Numbered from the stretch's first letter, positions 1 through 9,919 are shown. The stretch is 64,000 bases of DNA from Paraconexibacter sp040581415 (GCF_040581415.1 NZ_CP114014.1:5518001-5582000), one strand, 5' to 3'. The notes: generated by a model not told the origin, from the letters alone. Numbers and translations are program-made.

Positions 1-587
1 GCGACGCGCTCGTCGAGCTGTCCGGCGCGCTGAAGGTCGTCGCCGTGTCGCTGACCAAGATCGCGAACGACATCGCGCTCATGGGCTCCGGCCCGCGTGC
101 CGGCATCGGCGAGATCTACCTGCCCGAGCTGCAGAAGGGCTCGTCGATCATGCCGGGCAAGGTCAACCCGGTCCTCCCCGAGGTCGTGCTCCAGGTGTCC
201 GCACAGGTGATCGGCAACGACACCGCGATCACCATCGGCGGCATGCAGGGCCAGTTCGAGCTGAACGTGCGCATCCCGCTGATCGCCCGCAACCTGCTGC
301 AGTCGATCCACCTGCTCTCGACGACGTCCAAGGCGTTCGCCGAGAAGTGCGTCGACGGCATCACCGTGAACAAGGGCGGCGTCGAGGCGTCGGCCGGCAA
401 CACGCTCGCCGTGGCGACCGCGCTGAACGGCGCGATCGGCTACGACAAGGCCGCCGTGCTCGTCAAGAAGGCGGCCGCCACCGGCCGCCCGCTGCGCGAG
501 ATCGCGCTCGAGGAGGGCGTCGACGGCGACCTCTACGACAAGACGATCGACCTGCGGAAGATCGCTGCCGGCAACCAGAAGTATTGA
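1..587 (+). CDS. fumC: Class II fumarate hydratase, C-terminal part (5' end outside window)
   Basis: The gene enters from the left edge, with whole codons from base 3, and stops with TGA at 585-587. The fumarase/aspartase superfamily signature GSSIMPGKVNP is intact (about 154-186), followed by the helical core stretch ending in QFELNV and the typical C-terminal domain. The family interconverts fumarate and malate (fumarase) or deaminates aspartate (aspartase). Wording such as AQVIGND and ALNGAIGYDKAA is closer to fumarase FumC, while EIYLPELQ also recalls aspartase, so the substrate is likely but not certain. As fumarase it would act in the cytosolic TCA cycle. It is convergent with the next gene, with only 3 bases between them. 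Confidence 0.85.
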   Translation, partial: DALVELSGALKVVAVSLTKIANDIALMGSGPRAGIGEIYLPELQKGSSIMPGKVNPVLPEVVLQVSAQVIGNDTAITIGGMQGQFELNVRIPLIARNLLQSIHLLSTTSKAFAEKCVDGITVNKGGVEASAGNTLAVATALNGAIGYDKAAVLVKKAAATGRPLREIALEEGVDGDLYDKTIDLRKIAAGNQKY

Positions 588-590
588 CGG

Positions 591-3500
591 CTAGGCCTTC
601 TTCTTCTTCGTCTTGGCGGCCGTCGCGGGCCTGAGGGTCGCGACGGTCGACGGGCCGGTCAGCGCGGTCCGTCCGACCGCGACGACCGTGACCCTGCCGC
701 CCTTCCTCGGCAGGAACGCCGCCACCCGGACGAACGGGCGCGCCGTCGCCTTCACGATCCTGGTCGTCGCGTGGCCGTCCTTGAGCCGGAACGTCACCAC
801 GTAGCGCGACGCACGCGGCACGGCCTTCCAGCTCGCGCGGACCGCGCCGGCACCGGAGACGCGGAGCGTCACCCCGCGCGGCCTGCCCGGCTTCAGCGAC
901 GCCGGCGCGACGTAGCTCGTGAGCACGACGCTCCTCCGCGGCAGCCCGTCCTGCGAGACGAGCGCCACGATCTGACGGCGGCCACCCCGGCCCTCCCCGG
1001 GCGTGAAGCGGACGCTGCCGGCCTTCACGCCGGCCCTGAGGTCCCCGATCGGGTGCTGCAGGGACTTGGCACGCTCGACGAGGGTGACGGTCTCGCCCGC
1101 GCGCAGCTCGCGCTTGAACGCGACGACCCGGCTCCGGCCCTTGCCCGACACGCGCGCGGTCACCTTCGGCTGCGGGAAGTCGACGCTCTTCTGGATGCGC
1201 GTGATCGGCGCGGTACCCAGCTGCGACTCCACCCGCCACACGCCGGCGGCCGGACGCCGGAGCTGCACGTAGGACGCCTTCAGCGTCCGGGAGGAGAGGA
1301 TCGACCCGGCCGGCCCGCCCGCGATCTGCTCGGCCCGGATGCGGCCTTCGTAGGACTGCGTCGGACCGTCGACGCGCTCGCCGCCGGGGCCGACCACCGA
1401 GATCAGCGGCGTCTGGTTGCCGCTGACCTTCAGCTCGAGGACCTTCGTCCCCGGTGGGACGGTGAAGGACTGCGCGGTGCTCGCCTGTCGCGTGAAGGCG
1501 TCCGTCCGCCAGATCGGCGCCGGCGCCAGGCGCGTGGTCTTGAACGTCTGGTAGCTGCTCAGGTCGCAGTGGAAGAAGAGCTCATCCGGGATGAACGGGC
1601 TGTTCTTCCAGCGGATCGCGACGCCGATGGCGAGGTCGACGACCGGGGTGACGAGTCCGCCGCAGGCCGCCGCACCGACCTCGGAGATGAGCGCCGAAGA
1701 GCCGGCGCAGACGCTCAGAACGCAGGCGCGCGCATCGCCCTGGAGGAAGAAGTGCTTGCCCTGTACGCCGCCCTGCACGTCGACGCTGACGTCCGCCACG
1801 AACGCGTTGAAGCTCGCGTTGCCCTTGAGGAAGAACGTGCCACCCGTGTCGTAGTGCACGCTCGCGCTCGCCACCGGGATCGACACGACGCGCACCTTGC
1901 CCGTGATGTCGACCGCGATCGCGTACGGCTTGCCGGGGAACGAGATCGTGCCCTGCAGGTCGGCGTCGATGGCCGCCGATCCCAGGAACGTCGGGCCGGC
2001 CGTGAGGTGCACGCCGCCCGTGATCGCGGTGAACGGCTTGATCTGGATGCCGGCGTTGACCCCCTTCAGGCCGATCGACGGCGGCAGGATCGGGATCGCG
2101 GTCGGGAACTCGATGCCGATCAGCGCGGCGCCGAAGTCCCCGCTGACGAACGTGATCTCGCCGGTGAGCTCGACCTCGCGCGGGAGCGGCAGGGTCAGCG
2201 TCAGGCGGCCCTTCCACGTGTCCGACGTGCCGGTGTACGCGATCGCGATCCGGGCGAACTGCAGCGGCCCGAGCTGCGCTGTCCCGACGTCGACCTTCAG
2301 CGAGTCGAGCCGCAGGCCGCCGCCGGTGGTGGTGACCAGCGTCGCGCAGCCGGTCGCGTTCACGAACGCGGGCTTGGGCAGCGAGACGTTGACCTGGATG
2401 TACGTGGTGCCGTTCGCCGTGCTGACCCGCGCATCGCCGGGCAGCGGGAAGCCGAGCAGGTTGCCGACGCCCTGCGTCGGGATCGTGCCGATCGCGGCCC
2501 CCACCGGCTTGCAGGCGTCGCCGTCGCGCAGCGTGGCGACGCGAGCACCGCCGCCCTTGGGCACCGTGAAGTCGACCTTGCCCTTGGACAGCTGTACGAC
2601 CGCGCCGCCGGGGGTCGCGACGCTCACCCGCGCGGTGCCGGGCCCGCCGGCCGCCGTCTGTGTCCTGATCGTCCCCAGCGCGGGGTTCGCGACCAGCCGC
2701 GTGCCGCTCAGCAGCGCGATCCGCGTGCCGTTCATCAGCACGGTGCCGGACGGGTAGGTGAAGACGCCGCCCTTCTTTGTGGCGCAGCCCGTGAGCGTCA
2801 CCGACCGGATCTTCACGGTGTCGTCCGAGCAGCCAGGGTCCGGGGTGACGGGCGGCGGCTGGGCGGGGCCCGGGGTGACCGTCCCCATCCCGAGCCGGAC
2901 GAGCAGGAAGTCGGACGCGAACGGGGCCGGGTCGTTGTCACTCTGGGAGGAGACCTGCTTGGCCCGGCCGGCGATCACGATGCTGCCCCCGGCGATCACC
3001 ATGCGGCGCGGGACGGAGTAGCGCTGGGCGCCGGCCGGGTAGACCGCGACGCCGGGCACGGGACCGCCGCTGTGGGCGCCGGGGTCCAGGCGGCCCGCCG
3101 ACGTCAGGCCGGCGACGAGCAGGTCCGGCGTCGTCCGCGAGGTGAACTGGCTGCCCTGGACCGGCTGCTTGATCTGGATGGAGTCCTCGACGGAGTCCTG
3201 GGTGCCGGACACGATGATCCGGCCGCCGTCGACCGCCACCGAGTTCAGGATGGTGTCGTAGTTGTGATCGCGCCGGTCCGGCTGCTGCTGGCCGCGGAAC
3301 CGCGCAAACCCCTTCTGCCCGAAGGCGGCGTCGAGCTTTCCGCTGTCCGTGAAGCGCCCGACCAGCGCGATGTTCGCGCCCCGGGTGGTCCCGGTGCCGG
3401 CAACGATGATCGTGCCGTCGGGCGCGATGGCGACCGCACGCAGCTGCTGCGTCACGGGGCTGAGGCCGTCGATGGTGCTCGAGGACGTGCCGTCGTCGAC

Positions 3501-4427
3501 GGCGGGCGCGGGGGCGGTGGCGATGCCGGGGACCGTGGGACCGCCGAAGCCCGGGTCGAGCGCCCCGGCCGCCGTCACGCGGGCGACGCCGCCGGCGACC
3601 GAGCTGCTGAACAGGACGGAGCCCGCCAGCACGACGCGTCCCTGCGGGTCCTGCACCATCTTGGCGGCCGTGAAGTAGTTCTCGCCGGCCTGGATGCGCG
3701 CGAGGCCATCGACGCCGTAGGACGCGTCGCGCGTCCCGCCGGGGGTCAGCTTCACGATGCCCGTCTGGGGCGCGGCGACGCCGGGCTGCTCGAGCACGGA
3801 GAGCACGAAGAGGCTGCCGTCCGGCCCGATGAGCACCTGCTGGGCGGTCGATCCGGCGATGATCGCGACCCCGCCGGTTCCGAAGGCGGGGTCGACCGTG
3901 CCGTCCGGCAGGACGTGCGCCACGATCGCCTGGCCGCTCTCCTCGTACTCCCCGACGCGCTCGGCGATCCGGCCGGCCACGTAGATGGACCCGTCGGGCG
4001 CGAGGACGCCGTCCTGCAGCAGCGTGGCCTTGCCCGCCTCCCCGGGAGCGGCGTTCAGGAAGATCGTCCCCGGGAAGCTCGAGGCGGCGGCGAACGTCGG
4101 GTCGGGCTCGCCGCTGGGCAGCACGCGGAGGACCGCCCCGAGCGTGTTGTCGCCCTGCTTGGCGTAGCCGGTGACGACGGTGCGCCCGTCGGGCATCACC
4201 GCGACCCCGGCCGCCCCGGCGATGTCCCGGTCGCCGACCGGGATGCGGTCGATGCCCGAGCCGGCGAGGGACTTGTCGAGCGTGAAGGCCCCGGCCGGGG
4301 CGGGGAGGGCCGCCGCCGCCGTGAGCACCGCGGCAGCGGTCAGGAGCGCGCGGCGGGCGCCGCCTCGGCGTCGCGCACGAGGGCGGGCGGTCGACGACGT
4401 GGCTGCGGCCTGGTGCGTCGTGTCCAT
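591..4427 (-). CDS. Large secreted delta-60 repeat (beta-propeller-like) protein
   Basis: This 1278-residue protein starts with an Arg-rich stretch and a long Ala-rich hydrophobic segment ending in PAPAGA (about residue 47), a Sec- or Tat-type signal peptide. The first ~500 residues carry repeated units of the delta-60 type, recognisable from recurring patterns such as LDxxFG followed by G and from xDG(R/S)xxVxG strands. A Pro-rich linker and a long Gly/Thr/Val-rich beta region follow, then a fibronectin III-like domain near the C-terminus and a basic AKTKKKKA tail. I see no catalytic motif. It is probably an extracellular or wall-associated structural or binding protein. The ATG is preceded on its strand by a G-rich stretch that could serve as a ribosome binding site. 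The role is unknown. Confidence 0.8.
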   Translation of the reverse strand: MDTTHQAAATSSTARPRARRRGGARRALLTAAAVLTAAAALPAPAGAFTLDKSLAGSGIDRIPVGDRDIAGAAGVAVMPDGRTVVTGYAKQGDNTLGAVLRVLPSGEPDPTFAAASSFPGTIFLNAAPGEAGKATLLQDGVLAPDGSIYVAGRIAERVGEYEESGQAIVAHVLPDGTVDPAFGTGGVAIIAGSTAQQVLIGPDGSLFVLSVLEQPGVAAPQTGIVKLTPGGTRDASYGVDGLARIQAGENYFTAAKMVQDPQGRVVLAGSVLFSSSVAGGVARVTAAGALDPGFGGPTVPGIATAPAPAVDDGTSSSTIDGLSPVTQQLRAVAIAPDGTIIVAGTGTTRGANIALVGRFTDSGKLDAAFGQKGFARFRGQQQPDRRDHNYDTILNSVAVDGGRIIVSGTQDSVEDSIQIKQPVQGSQFTSRTTPDLLVAGLTSAGRLDPGAHSGGPVPGVAVYPAGAQRYSVPRRMVIAGGSIVIAGRAKQVSSQSDNDPAPFASDFLLVRLGMGTVTPGPAQPPPVTPDPGCSDDTVKIRSVTLTGCATKKGGVFTYPSGTVLMNGTRIALLSGTRLVANPALGTIRTQTAAGGPGTARVSVATPGGAVVQLSKGKVDFTVPKGGGARVATLRDGDACKPVGAAIGTIPTQGVGNLLGFPLPGDARVSTANGTTYIQVNVSLPKPAFVNATGCATLVTTTGGGLRLDSLKVDVGTAQLGPLQFARIAIAYTGTSDTWKGRLTLTLPLPREVELTGEITFVSGDFGAALIGIEFPTAIPILPPSIGLKGVNAGIQIKPFTAITGGVHLTAGPTFLGSAAIDADLQGTISFPGKPYAIAVDITGKVRVVSIPVASASVHYDTGGTFFLKGNASFNAFVADVSVDVQGGVQGKHFFLQGDARACVLSVCAGSSALISEVGAAACGGLVTPVVDLAIGVAIRWKNSPFIPDELFFHCDLSSYQTFKTTRLAPAPIWRTDAFTRQASTAQSFTVPPGTKVLELKVSGNQTPLISVVGPGGERVDGPTQSYEGRIRAEQIAGGPAGSILSSRTLKASYVQLRRPAAGVWRVESQLGTAPITRIQKSVDFPQPKVTARVSGKGRSRVVAFKRELRAGETVTLVERAKSLQHPIGDLRAGVKAGSVRFTPGEGRGGRRQIVALVSQDGLPRRSVVLTSYVAPASLKPGRPRGVTLRVSGAGAVRASWKAVPRASRYVVTFRLKDGHATTRIVKATARPFVRVAAFLPRKGGRVTVVAVGRTALTGPSTVATLRPATAAKTKKKKA

Positions 4428-4527
4428 CGTGTCCCCCCGACCTCGCCGGATGTGCGGCGCCGTCGGCGCCGCCGAAGACGCTACACCAGAAAAGGGCGTC
4501 GCAGGAAACGGAGGACGGACGGACGAG

Positions 4528-6414
4528 CTACTTGCCCGCGAGGGCGTCGCGGACGACCGCGAGCGACGGCTTCGGCTTGCCGTCGTAGGTGAAGAGGCCC
4601 TTCTGGTTCAGGCCGCGGACGATCTTGATGTCCGGGACCTGCCGGCGGATCGACCCGCCGTAGAAGGCCGGCGTCACGCCGAAGTCGCGCAGGTTCCACA
4701 CCAGCATCCCGGACACCCGCGGGTTGGCCCGGTAGATGTCGACGTGCAGCTTCAGGAGGGACGCCTGGAACGCGAAGCCGCCGGGGATGTTCGTCGCGTT
4801 GAGGTCGTTCGCCTCGGCGCCGAACTCGGTGATCACGAGGATCTTCCCGGCGAAGATCCGCTCGAACTTCTTCACGTGGTCGCGGATCGCCTGCCCGACG
4901 GAGGGGCGCGGGTCGAGCGTGCGCTCGTACCAGCCGATGTAGTTCGTGTCGCCGATGGCGTCGATGTAGCGGTACATCGGCCCCATCGTCTTCGGCGGGT
5001 GGATGCCCCAGACGTCGAGGCCGACCAGCCGCCCGGGATCGCGGCGCTTGAGCTCCCGCGCCATCTCGTCGATGTACTTGGACTGGCCTTCCTTGCGCCC
5101 GTTGCCGGCGACCTCGTTCGCGAGGTTCCAGACGATGATCGACGGGTGGGTCTGCAGCTGGAACAGCGACGTGCGGACGCGGCGCTTGCCCTGCGCCACC
5201 AGCGCCGGGGTGCGCGACGTCCAGGCGCCGGGGGCGTCGACGGGGCCGACGCCCATCCAGACCATGATGCCCGCGGCGTCCAGGCGCTCCATCAGGGCGG
5301 GGTTCAGCGGGTGCTGCGCGCGGGTGGCGTTCGCCCCGAGGGCCTGCAGCTCGCGGATCGTCTGATCCATGTCGGCGGACGTCAGCGCGTCGCCGCGCCC
5401 CATCGCGTCCTCGTGGATCGAGGCGCCCCTGAGGATGATCGGCTTGCCGTTCAGGACGATGCGGGTGCCGACCTTCTTGACCTCCCGCAGCCCGGTCTTC
5501 AGCCGGTACGCCGACTCGCTGCCCGCGTTGAACTGGAGCTCGTAGAGGTTCGGGGAGCCGGGGGCCCAGAGCCGCGGCGAGGCGACGTCCACCCGCGTCT
5601 TCAGCACCCGCGTCTGGTTCGGCGGGACCGAGACCTTCGGCAGGTCGAACTCGATCTTCTGGTCGCCGTTCTGCAAGGACCCGCTGACCGGGATCTCGCG
5701 CTCCTCGGCCAGGCGGTTCGTGACGTGGACGCTGAGGTCGACCAGGGCGTGGCCGTTCGACTGCAGGCGCGTGCGGATTGTGGGCGTGGTGAGGTCGCTC
5801 TCGGTGAGCTTCCGCACCGTGACCTCGCGGTTCACGCCGCCGAAGTTGAACCACGTGCGGTGCCACGCGGTGCGCTTCATCTCCATCGGGTCGCGGTAGT
5901 CCGCGCGGATGACGAGCGTGTGCGGGACGTCCGGCGCGAGCGTCGCGTGCGCCTCGAAGGGCAGGTACTCGCCGGTGTGATGGGCGACCGCCTTGCCGTC
6001 GACCCAGACCGTCGCCTTGTGGTTGACGGACTCCATCCGGATCTCGTACCTCCCGGCCTCCGGGACCGTGAAGGCCGTCCGGTACCAGGCGGTCGTGCCC
6101 GCGAAGGACTTCTTCTGCTTCGGGCCGGTCACGCGGCCGCCGTTGGCCGCGTTGGGCACCGTGACGTTGGAGCCGGCGAAGTTGCCGGTCTGCCAGCCCT
6201 TCAGCGTCCCGTGCGAGTTCGGGTCGCTGCGCAGGACCCAGGCGCCGTTGAGCGCGACGCGGCCGGGCGGGCCGCCGTCGATCATCGGCAGCGATGCGGC
6301 CGGCACGCCGCCGCCCTGCCCCGCGGCAGGGGAAACGTCGCCGTTCGGCGCTGCGGCAACTGCCACCGCTACGGCGGCCACCGCCACCGCCAAGGCTTTC
6401 CCCCCGGACTTCAT
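4528..6414 (-). CDS. Exported glycoside hydrolase family 2 enzyme
   Basis: This is a GH2 protein of 628 residues from ATG 6414. An in-frame ATG at 6462 exists, but 6414 puts the signal peptide (MKSGGKALAVAV, then an Ala/Val core) at the N-terminus. Domains are a jelly-roll sugar-binding domain (about 45-190), an immunoglobulin-like domain (about 195-310) and a TIM barrel. The acid/base Glu434 lies in WNLANE and the nucleophile Glu530 in ITEFGAE. GH2 enzymes are beta-galactosidases, beta-glucuronidases or beta-mannosidases; the substrate cannot be told from sequence. A paralogue with the same core, plus a membrane anchor, lies at 12891-14984. Confidence 0.9.
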   Translation of the reverse strand: MKSGGKALAVAVAAVAVAVAAAPNGDVSPAAGQGGGVPAASLPMIDGGPPGRVALNGAWVLRSDPNSHGTLKGWQTGNFAGSNVTVPNAANGGRVTGPKQKKSFAGTTAWYRTAFTVPEAGRYEIRMESVNHKATVWVDGKAVAHHTGEYLPFEAHATLAPDVPHTLVIRADYRDPMEMKRTAWHRTWFNFGGVNREVTVRKLTESDLTTPTIRTRLQSNGHALVDLSVHVTNRLAEEREIPVSGSLQNGDQKIEFDLPKVSVPPNQTRVLKTRVDVASPRLWAPGSPNLYELQFNAGSESAYRLKTGLREVKKVGTRIVLNGKPIILRGASIHEDAMGRGDALTSADMDQTIRELQALGANATRAQHPLNPALMERLDAAGIMVWMGVGPVDAPGAWTSRTPALVAQGKRRVRTSLFQLQTHPSIIVWNLANEVAGNGRKEGQSKYIDEMARELKRRDPGRLVGLDVWGIHPPKTMGPMYRYIDAIGDTNYIGWYERTLDPRPSVGQAIRDHVKKFERIFAGKILVITEFGAEANDLNATNIPGGFAFQASLLKLHVDIYRANPRVSGMLVWNLRDFGVTPAFYGGSIRRQVPDIKIVRGLNQKGLFTYDGKPKPSLAVVRDALAGK

Positions 6415-6544
6415 CCACCGACGAGGGTACCGGCGTCCCCCGGCGCGCGCGCCGCGCGTCACGGACGCGACGGGTGACTGTCAGCGCACGCGGAGCGCGC
6501 GGTAAGCCCGGGAACAGGCTGATACCGACCCGAACCGGGGACCA

Positions 6545-8026
6545 TCAGGCGAGGTTCATGGCCACGTACTTCGTCTCGAGGTACTCCTCCATGCCCTCCG
6601 GGCCACCCTCGCGCCCGAAGCCGGACTGCTTCACGCCGCCGAATGGCGCACCCGCGTTGGACACCATCCCCTGGTTGAGGCCGATCATCCCGCTCTCGAG
6701 GCGCTCCATGACGTCGAACGCCCGGTTCAGGTCGCGGGTGTAGACGTAGGCGACGAGCCCGTACTCGGTGTCGTTGGCCATCGCGATCGCGCTGTCGGTG
6801 TCCGTGAAGGTCGTGATCGGCGCGACCGGCCCGAAGATCTCCTCTGTGAGGACCCGTGCGCCTTCCGGGACGTCGGCCAGGACGGTCGGCGCGTAGAAGT
6901 GACCCGGGCCGTCGACGGCCGACCCGCCGGTGAGGACCGTCGCGCCGGCACTGACCGCCTCCTGCACCTTCCCGTCGATGTCCTGCACGGCGTCCGCGTT
7001 GATCAGCGGCCCGACCTGGGCCCCGTCCTCCGTCCCGCGCGCGACGACCATGGCGCCCATCCGCTCGGCGAGCTTCGCGCCGAATTCGGCGGCGACGGAC
7101 TCGTGCACCACGAACCGGTTGGCGGACGTGCACGCCTCGCCCATGTTGCGCATCTTGGCGATCATCGCGCCGTCGACGGCCGCGTCCACGTCGGCGTCCG
7201 CGAAGACCAGGAACGGCGCGTTCCCGCCGAGCTCCATCGAGACCTTGAGCACCTGCTCGGAGGCCTGCTTGATCAGGTCCTTGCCGACGCTCGTGGACCC
7301 GGTGAACGAGAGCTTGCGCGTGCGCGGGTCCGCGATCAGCGGCGCCATCGTGTCGCCCGACTTCGCCGCGGTGATCACGTTCAGGACGCCGCCCGGCAGC
7401 CCGGCCTCCTCCAGGATCTGCGCGAGCGCGAGCATGCACAGCGGGGTCTGCTTGGCCGGCTTGACCACCATCGTGCAGCCGGCGGCGATCGCCGGGCCGA
7501 CCTTGCGGGTGCCCATCGCGAGTGGGAAGTTCCACGGCGTGATGAAGACGCACGGGCCGACGGGCTGCTTCATGGTCAGCACCCGCCCGGCGCCGTTCTC
7601 GTTGACGGTGAAGCGCCCGTTGATGCGAACCGCTTCCTCGGAGTACCAGCGCAGGAAGTTGTTGGCGTAGGTGATCTCCGCCTTGGACTCGCTGATGGGC
7701 TTGCCCATCTCGAGCGTCATCAGCAGCGCGATGTCGTCGGTGCGCTCGAGGATCAGCTCGTAGGCCCGGCGCAGGACGTCGCCGCGCTCGCGGGGCGCGG
7801 TGGCCCGCCAGGCCGCGGCCGCCGCGCAGGCCGCGTCCAGGGCCGCCGCCGCGTCGTCGAGCGATGCGTCGGCGACGGTGCACAGCTCCTGTCCGGTACT
7901 CGGATCCTCGACGCCGATCGTCGAGCCACCGGTCGCGTCGCGCCAGGTTCCGCCGATGTACAGCTGGTGCGGCACGGCGTCCACGACGGCGGTTTCGCGG
8001 GCGGTCAGCGTGCTCGAGGAGGCCAT
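6545..8026 (-). CDS. gabD: NAD(P)-dependent aldehyde dehydrogenase, succinate-semialdehyde dehydrogenase-like
   Basis: A 493-residue ALDH-superfamily enzyme, the usual length for GabD. Visible motifs are the PWNFPLAM cofactor region, the FTGSTSVG glycine motif, MELGGNAP with the general-base Glu, and the catalytic Cys in NMGEACTSANR. The family oxidises succinate semialdehyde or similar aldehydes to acids in the cytosol, for example in GABA breakdown; substrate choice is inferred from overall resemblance. The frame stays open to 8308, but ATG 8026 is preferred: a TATGCT hexamer sits 7 bases upstream, fitting a leaderless start, and the longer version would add unrelated Arg-rich residues. ATG 8038 is a second option. 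It is divergent from the SpoIID-type gene. Confidence 0.85.
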   Translation of the reverse strand: MASSSTLTARETAVVDAVPHQLYIGGTWRDATGGSTIGVEDPSTGQELCTVADASLDDAAAALDAACAAAAAWRATAPRERGDVLRRAYELILERTDDIALLMTLEMGKPISESKAEITYANNFLRWYSEEAVRINGRFTVNENGAGRVLTMKQPVGPCVFITPWNFPLAMGTRKVGPAIAAGCTMVVKPAKQTPLCMLALAQILEEAGLPGGVLNVITAAKSGDTMAPLIADPRTRKLSFTGSTSVGKDLIKQASEQVLKVSMELGGNAPFLVFADADVDAAVDGAMIAKMRNMGEACTSANRFVVHESVAAEFGAKLAERMGAMVVARGTEDGAQVGPLINADAVQDIDGKVQEAVSAGATVLTGGSAVDGPGHFYAPTVLADVPEGARVLTEEIFGPVAPITTFTDTDSAIAMANDTEYGLVAYVYTRDLNRAFDVMERLESGMIGLNQGMVSNAGAPFGGVKQSGFGREGGPEGMEEYLETKYVAMNLA

Positions 8027-8033
8027 GCGGTCG

Positions 8034-8039
8034 AGCATA
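8034..8039 (-). promoter_or_regulatory. -10 element (TATGCT) of the gabD-like gene
   Basis: TATGCT on the minus strand ends 7 bases before ATG 8026. This spacing would place transcription start at or next to the start codon (leaderless mRNA). Confidence 0.45.
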
Positions 8040-8204
8040 GAGGCGCGCCGGACCGCCGCACGGGCGCGCGCGGACAGCTCACGCTGGACGGGTCGGCGGC
8101 CACCCGACGGGGCAAAACCATCTGCCGATGGAGGCACGCCGCCCGTCGAACCGCCGCATGGCGTGCATCCGCTGTGGCAGGCTCGCGCCGCCGCCTGTCC
8201 TGAG

Positions 8205-9857
8205 ATGTCCCGCCGCCCCCTCGTCACCCGCCTGGTCACCGTCTGCCTTGCCGCCCTCGCGGCCGGCGGCGCGTCCGCGGGCCCGGCCGGCGCCGCCCCG
8301 GCCGGCACGCTGACGATCGACGGCCGCGGCTTCGGGCACGGCGTCGGGCTGAGCCAGTACGGCGCCTACGGCTTCGCGCAGCGCGGCTACAGCTACCGCC
8401 AGATCCTCGCGCACTACTACCGCGAGACGCAGATCGGGTCGACCTCCACCGGCCAGGAGATGACCGTCGCGCTGGCGTCGGGCCGGCGGTCGTACACCGT
8501 CACCCAGGCGACGAACGCCGGAGGGCTGTCGCTCGACCCGGGCCGCGCGTACCGGTTGTCGGCCAGCAAGAAGGGTGGTGTCGTGGTCCTCGACGACACC
8601 GGCAAGCGCCTCGGCCGCACGCCGGGAAGCGTCCGGGTCTCCGCCGGCGGCGCGCCCGTGAAGCTCCTCGGGCGCTCCGGCGACGGGCTCACGGACGGGC
8701 AGTACCGCGGGGCGCTGGACGTCGCGCCGGCGGGCGGGCTGCAGCTCGGCGTGGTGAACGCCGTCCCCCTGGAGGACTACGTCCGCGGCGTCGTCGGCGC
8801 CGAGAGCCCCTCCGGCTGGCCGGCCGCCGCGCTGCGGGCGCAGGCCGTCGCCGCGCGGACCTACGCCATCGCGACCGGGTCCGGCGGAACGCTGCACGCG
8901 GACACGCGCTCGCAGGTCTACCGCGGGATCGCCGCGGAGACGGCGTCCACCGACGCTGCGGTGGCCGGGACCCGGGGTGAGGTCGTCACCTACAAGGGCA
9001 CCCCGATCGTCGCCTACTTCTTCTCGACCTCCGGCGGCCGGACCGAGAGCGTGCAGCACGGCTTCCCGGGGGCCGACCCGAAGCCCTACCTGGTCTCGGT
9101 CAAGGATCCGTACGACGGCTCCTCGCCGAAGCACACGTGGCGGATGCGGATGACGCTTGCCGCAGCCGAGGCCAAGCTCGGGCCGCTGGTGAAGGGCTCG
9201 CTGCGCCGCATCGTGATCCTGCAGCGCGGGGTCTCCCGGCGCATCGTCCGGGCGCGGATCGACGGGACCGGCGGCACGACGCTGGTCGACGCCGCCACCC
9301 TCAAGAAGCGGTTCGGGCTGTTCGACACCTGGGCGCGGTTCAGCATCGTCACCACGGGCGCCGCCCGCAAGACCGAGCGCCGCCGCGTCACGATCCGCGT
9401 GCTGCCGGCGGGCGATGCCGAGGCGGTCGCCGCGGTCGCGTCGGACGGCGACGTACCCGCAGGCGGCTGGGCCCTGTTCAGCCGCCTCGCGGCAAGCGCA
9501 GCCGCCGACCGCCCTGCGGTCGCACCGGCCCCCACCGGGTGGGCCGGGCTGATCTCCGTCACCCGGCAGATCGCGCAGCCGACGACCGGCACCGTGCTCG
9601 CCGCCCCGACCCCCGCGGCGCGGATCGGCACGCGCAAGGTCCGGGTCAAGGTCCTGCGCGGCCGCGTCGCCGTGACGGGCCGCCGCGTCGGCGGGACGTT
9701 GCTGCGGGTGCAGCGGGGCCTCGGCGACGGCCGCTGGCGGACCGTCGCCACCACGAAGGCGACCCGGAGCGGCACGTTCGCCGTCAAGGTCGCCCGCAGC
9801 GGCGTGTACCGGGTGCGCACGGGTGCGCTGACCGGCCCGAACGTCCGCGTCGGCTGA
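8205..9857 (+). CDS. Secreted SpoIID/LytB-domain protein
   Basis: The protein has 550 residues from ATG 8205. A signal peptide (MSRRPLVTRLV then an Ala-rich core to about residue 33) is followed by DGRGFGHGVGLSQYGAYG, the hallmark of the SpoIID/LytB family. The core includes YVRGVVGAESPSGWPAAALRAQA and the later YFFSTSGGRTES region. SpoIID proteins are lytic transglycosylases or amidase enhancers acting on peptidoglycan. Outside endospore formers, as is likely here, they are thought to remodel the cell wall. The last ~150 residues look like a beta-rich domain with no clear catalytic motif. The frame is open further upstream, but the signal peptide fixes this start. Confidence 0.85.
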   Translation: MSRRPLVTRLVTVCLAALAAGGASAGPAGAAPAGTLTIDGRGFGHGVGLSQYGAYGFAQRGYSYRQILAHYYRETQIGSTSTGQEMTVALASGRRSYTVTQATNAGGLSLDPGRAYRLSASKKGGVVVLDDTGKRLGRTPGSVRVSAGGAPVKLLGRSGDGLTDGQYRGALDVAPAGGLQLGVVNAVPLEDYVRGVVGAESPSGWPAAALRAQAVAARTYAIATGSGGTLHADTRSQVYRGIAAETASTDAAVAGTRGEVVTYKGTPIVAYFFSTSGGRTESVQHGFPGADPKPYLVSVKDPYDGSSPKHTWRMRMTLAAAEAKLGPLVKGSLRRIVILQRGVSRRIVRARIDGTGGTTLVDAATLKKRFGLFDTWARFSIVTTGAARKTERRRVTIRVLPAGDAEAVAAVASDGDVPAGGWALFSRLAASAAADRPAVAPAPTGWAGLISVTRQIAQPTTGTVLAAPTPAARIGTRKVRVKVLRGRVAVTGRRVGGTLLRVQRGLGDGRWRTVATTKATRSGTFAVKVARSGVYRVRTGALTGPNVRVG

Positions 9858-9885
9858 CGGAGCCAGGCCGAGGCGAACCGCCGAC

Positions 9886-9918
9886 CGGGCGAACGAGCCC
9901 CCTGGGCGAGTTCGCCCG
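9886..9918. terminator. Hairpin between convergent genes
   Basis: A perfect 9-bp stem (CGGGCGAAC with GTTCGCCCG) and 15-base loop lie just after the SpoIID gene and before the 3' end of the MaoC gene. There is no T-run, as usual in GC-rich actinobacteria. Confidence 0.5.
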
Positions 9919-9919
9919 A

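Noticed and set aside
771..4592. A 1273-codon open frame on the plus strand opposite the delta-60 protein gene
   Set aside because: It is antisense to a well-supported gene, Arg/Asp/Gly-rich without motifs; long empty frames are expected in such GC-rich DNA.
8027..8308. Longer N-terminus for the gabD-like enzyme
   Set aside because: The extra residues are Arg/Ala/Pro-rich, not part of the family, and would cover the promoter and start of the divergent gene.
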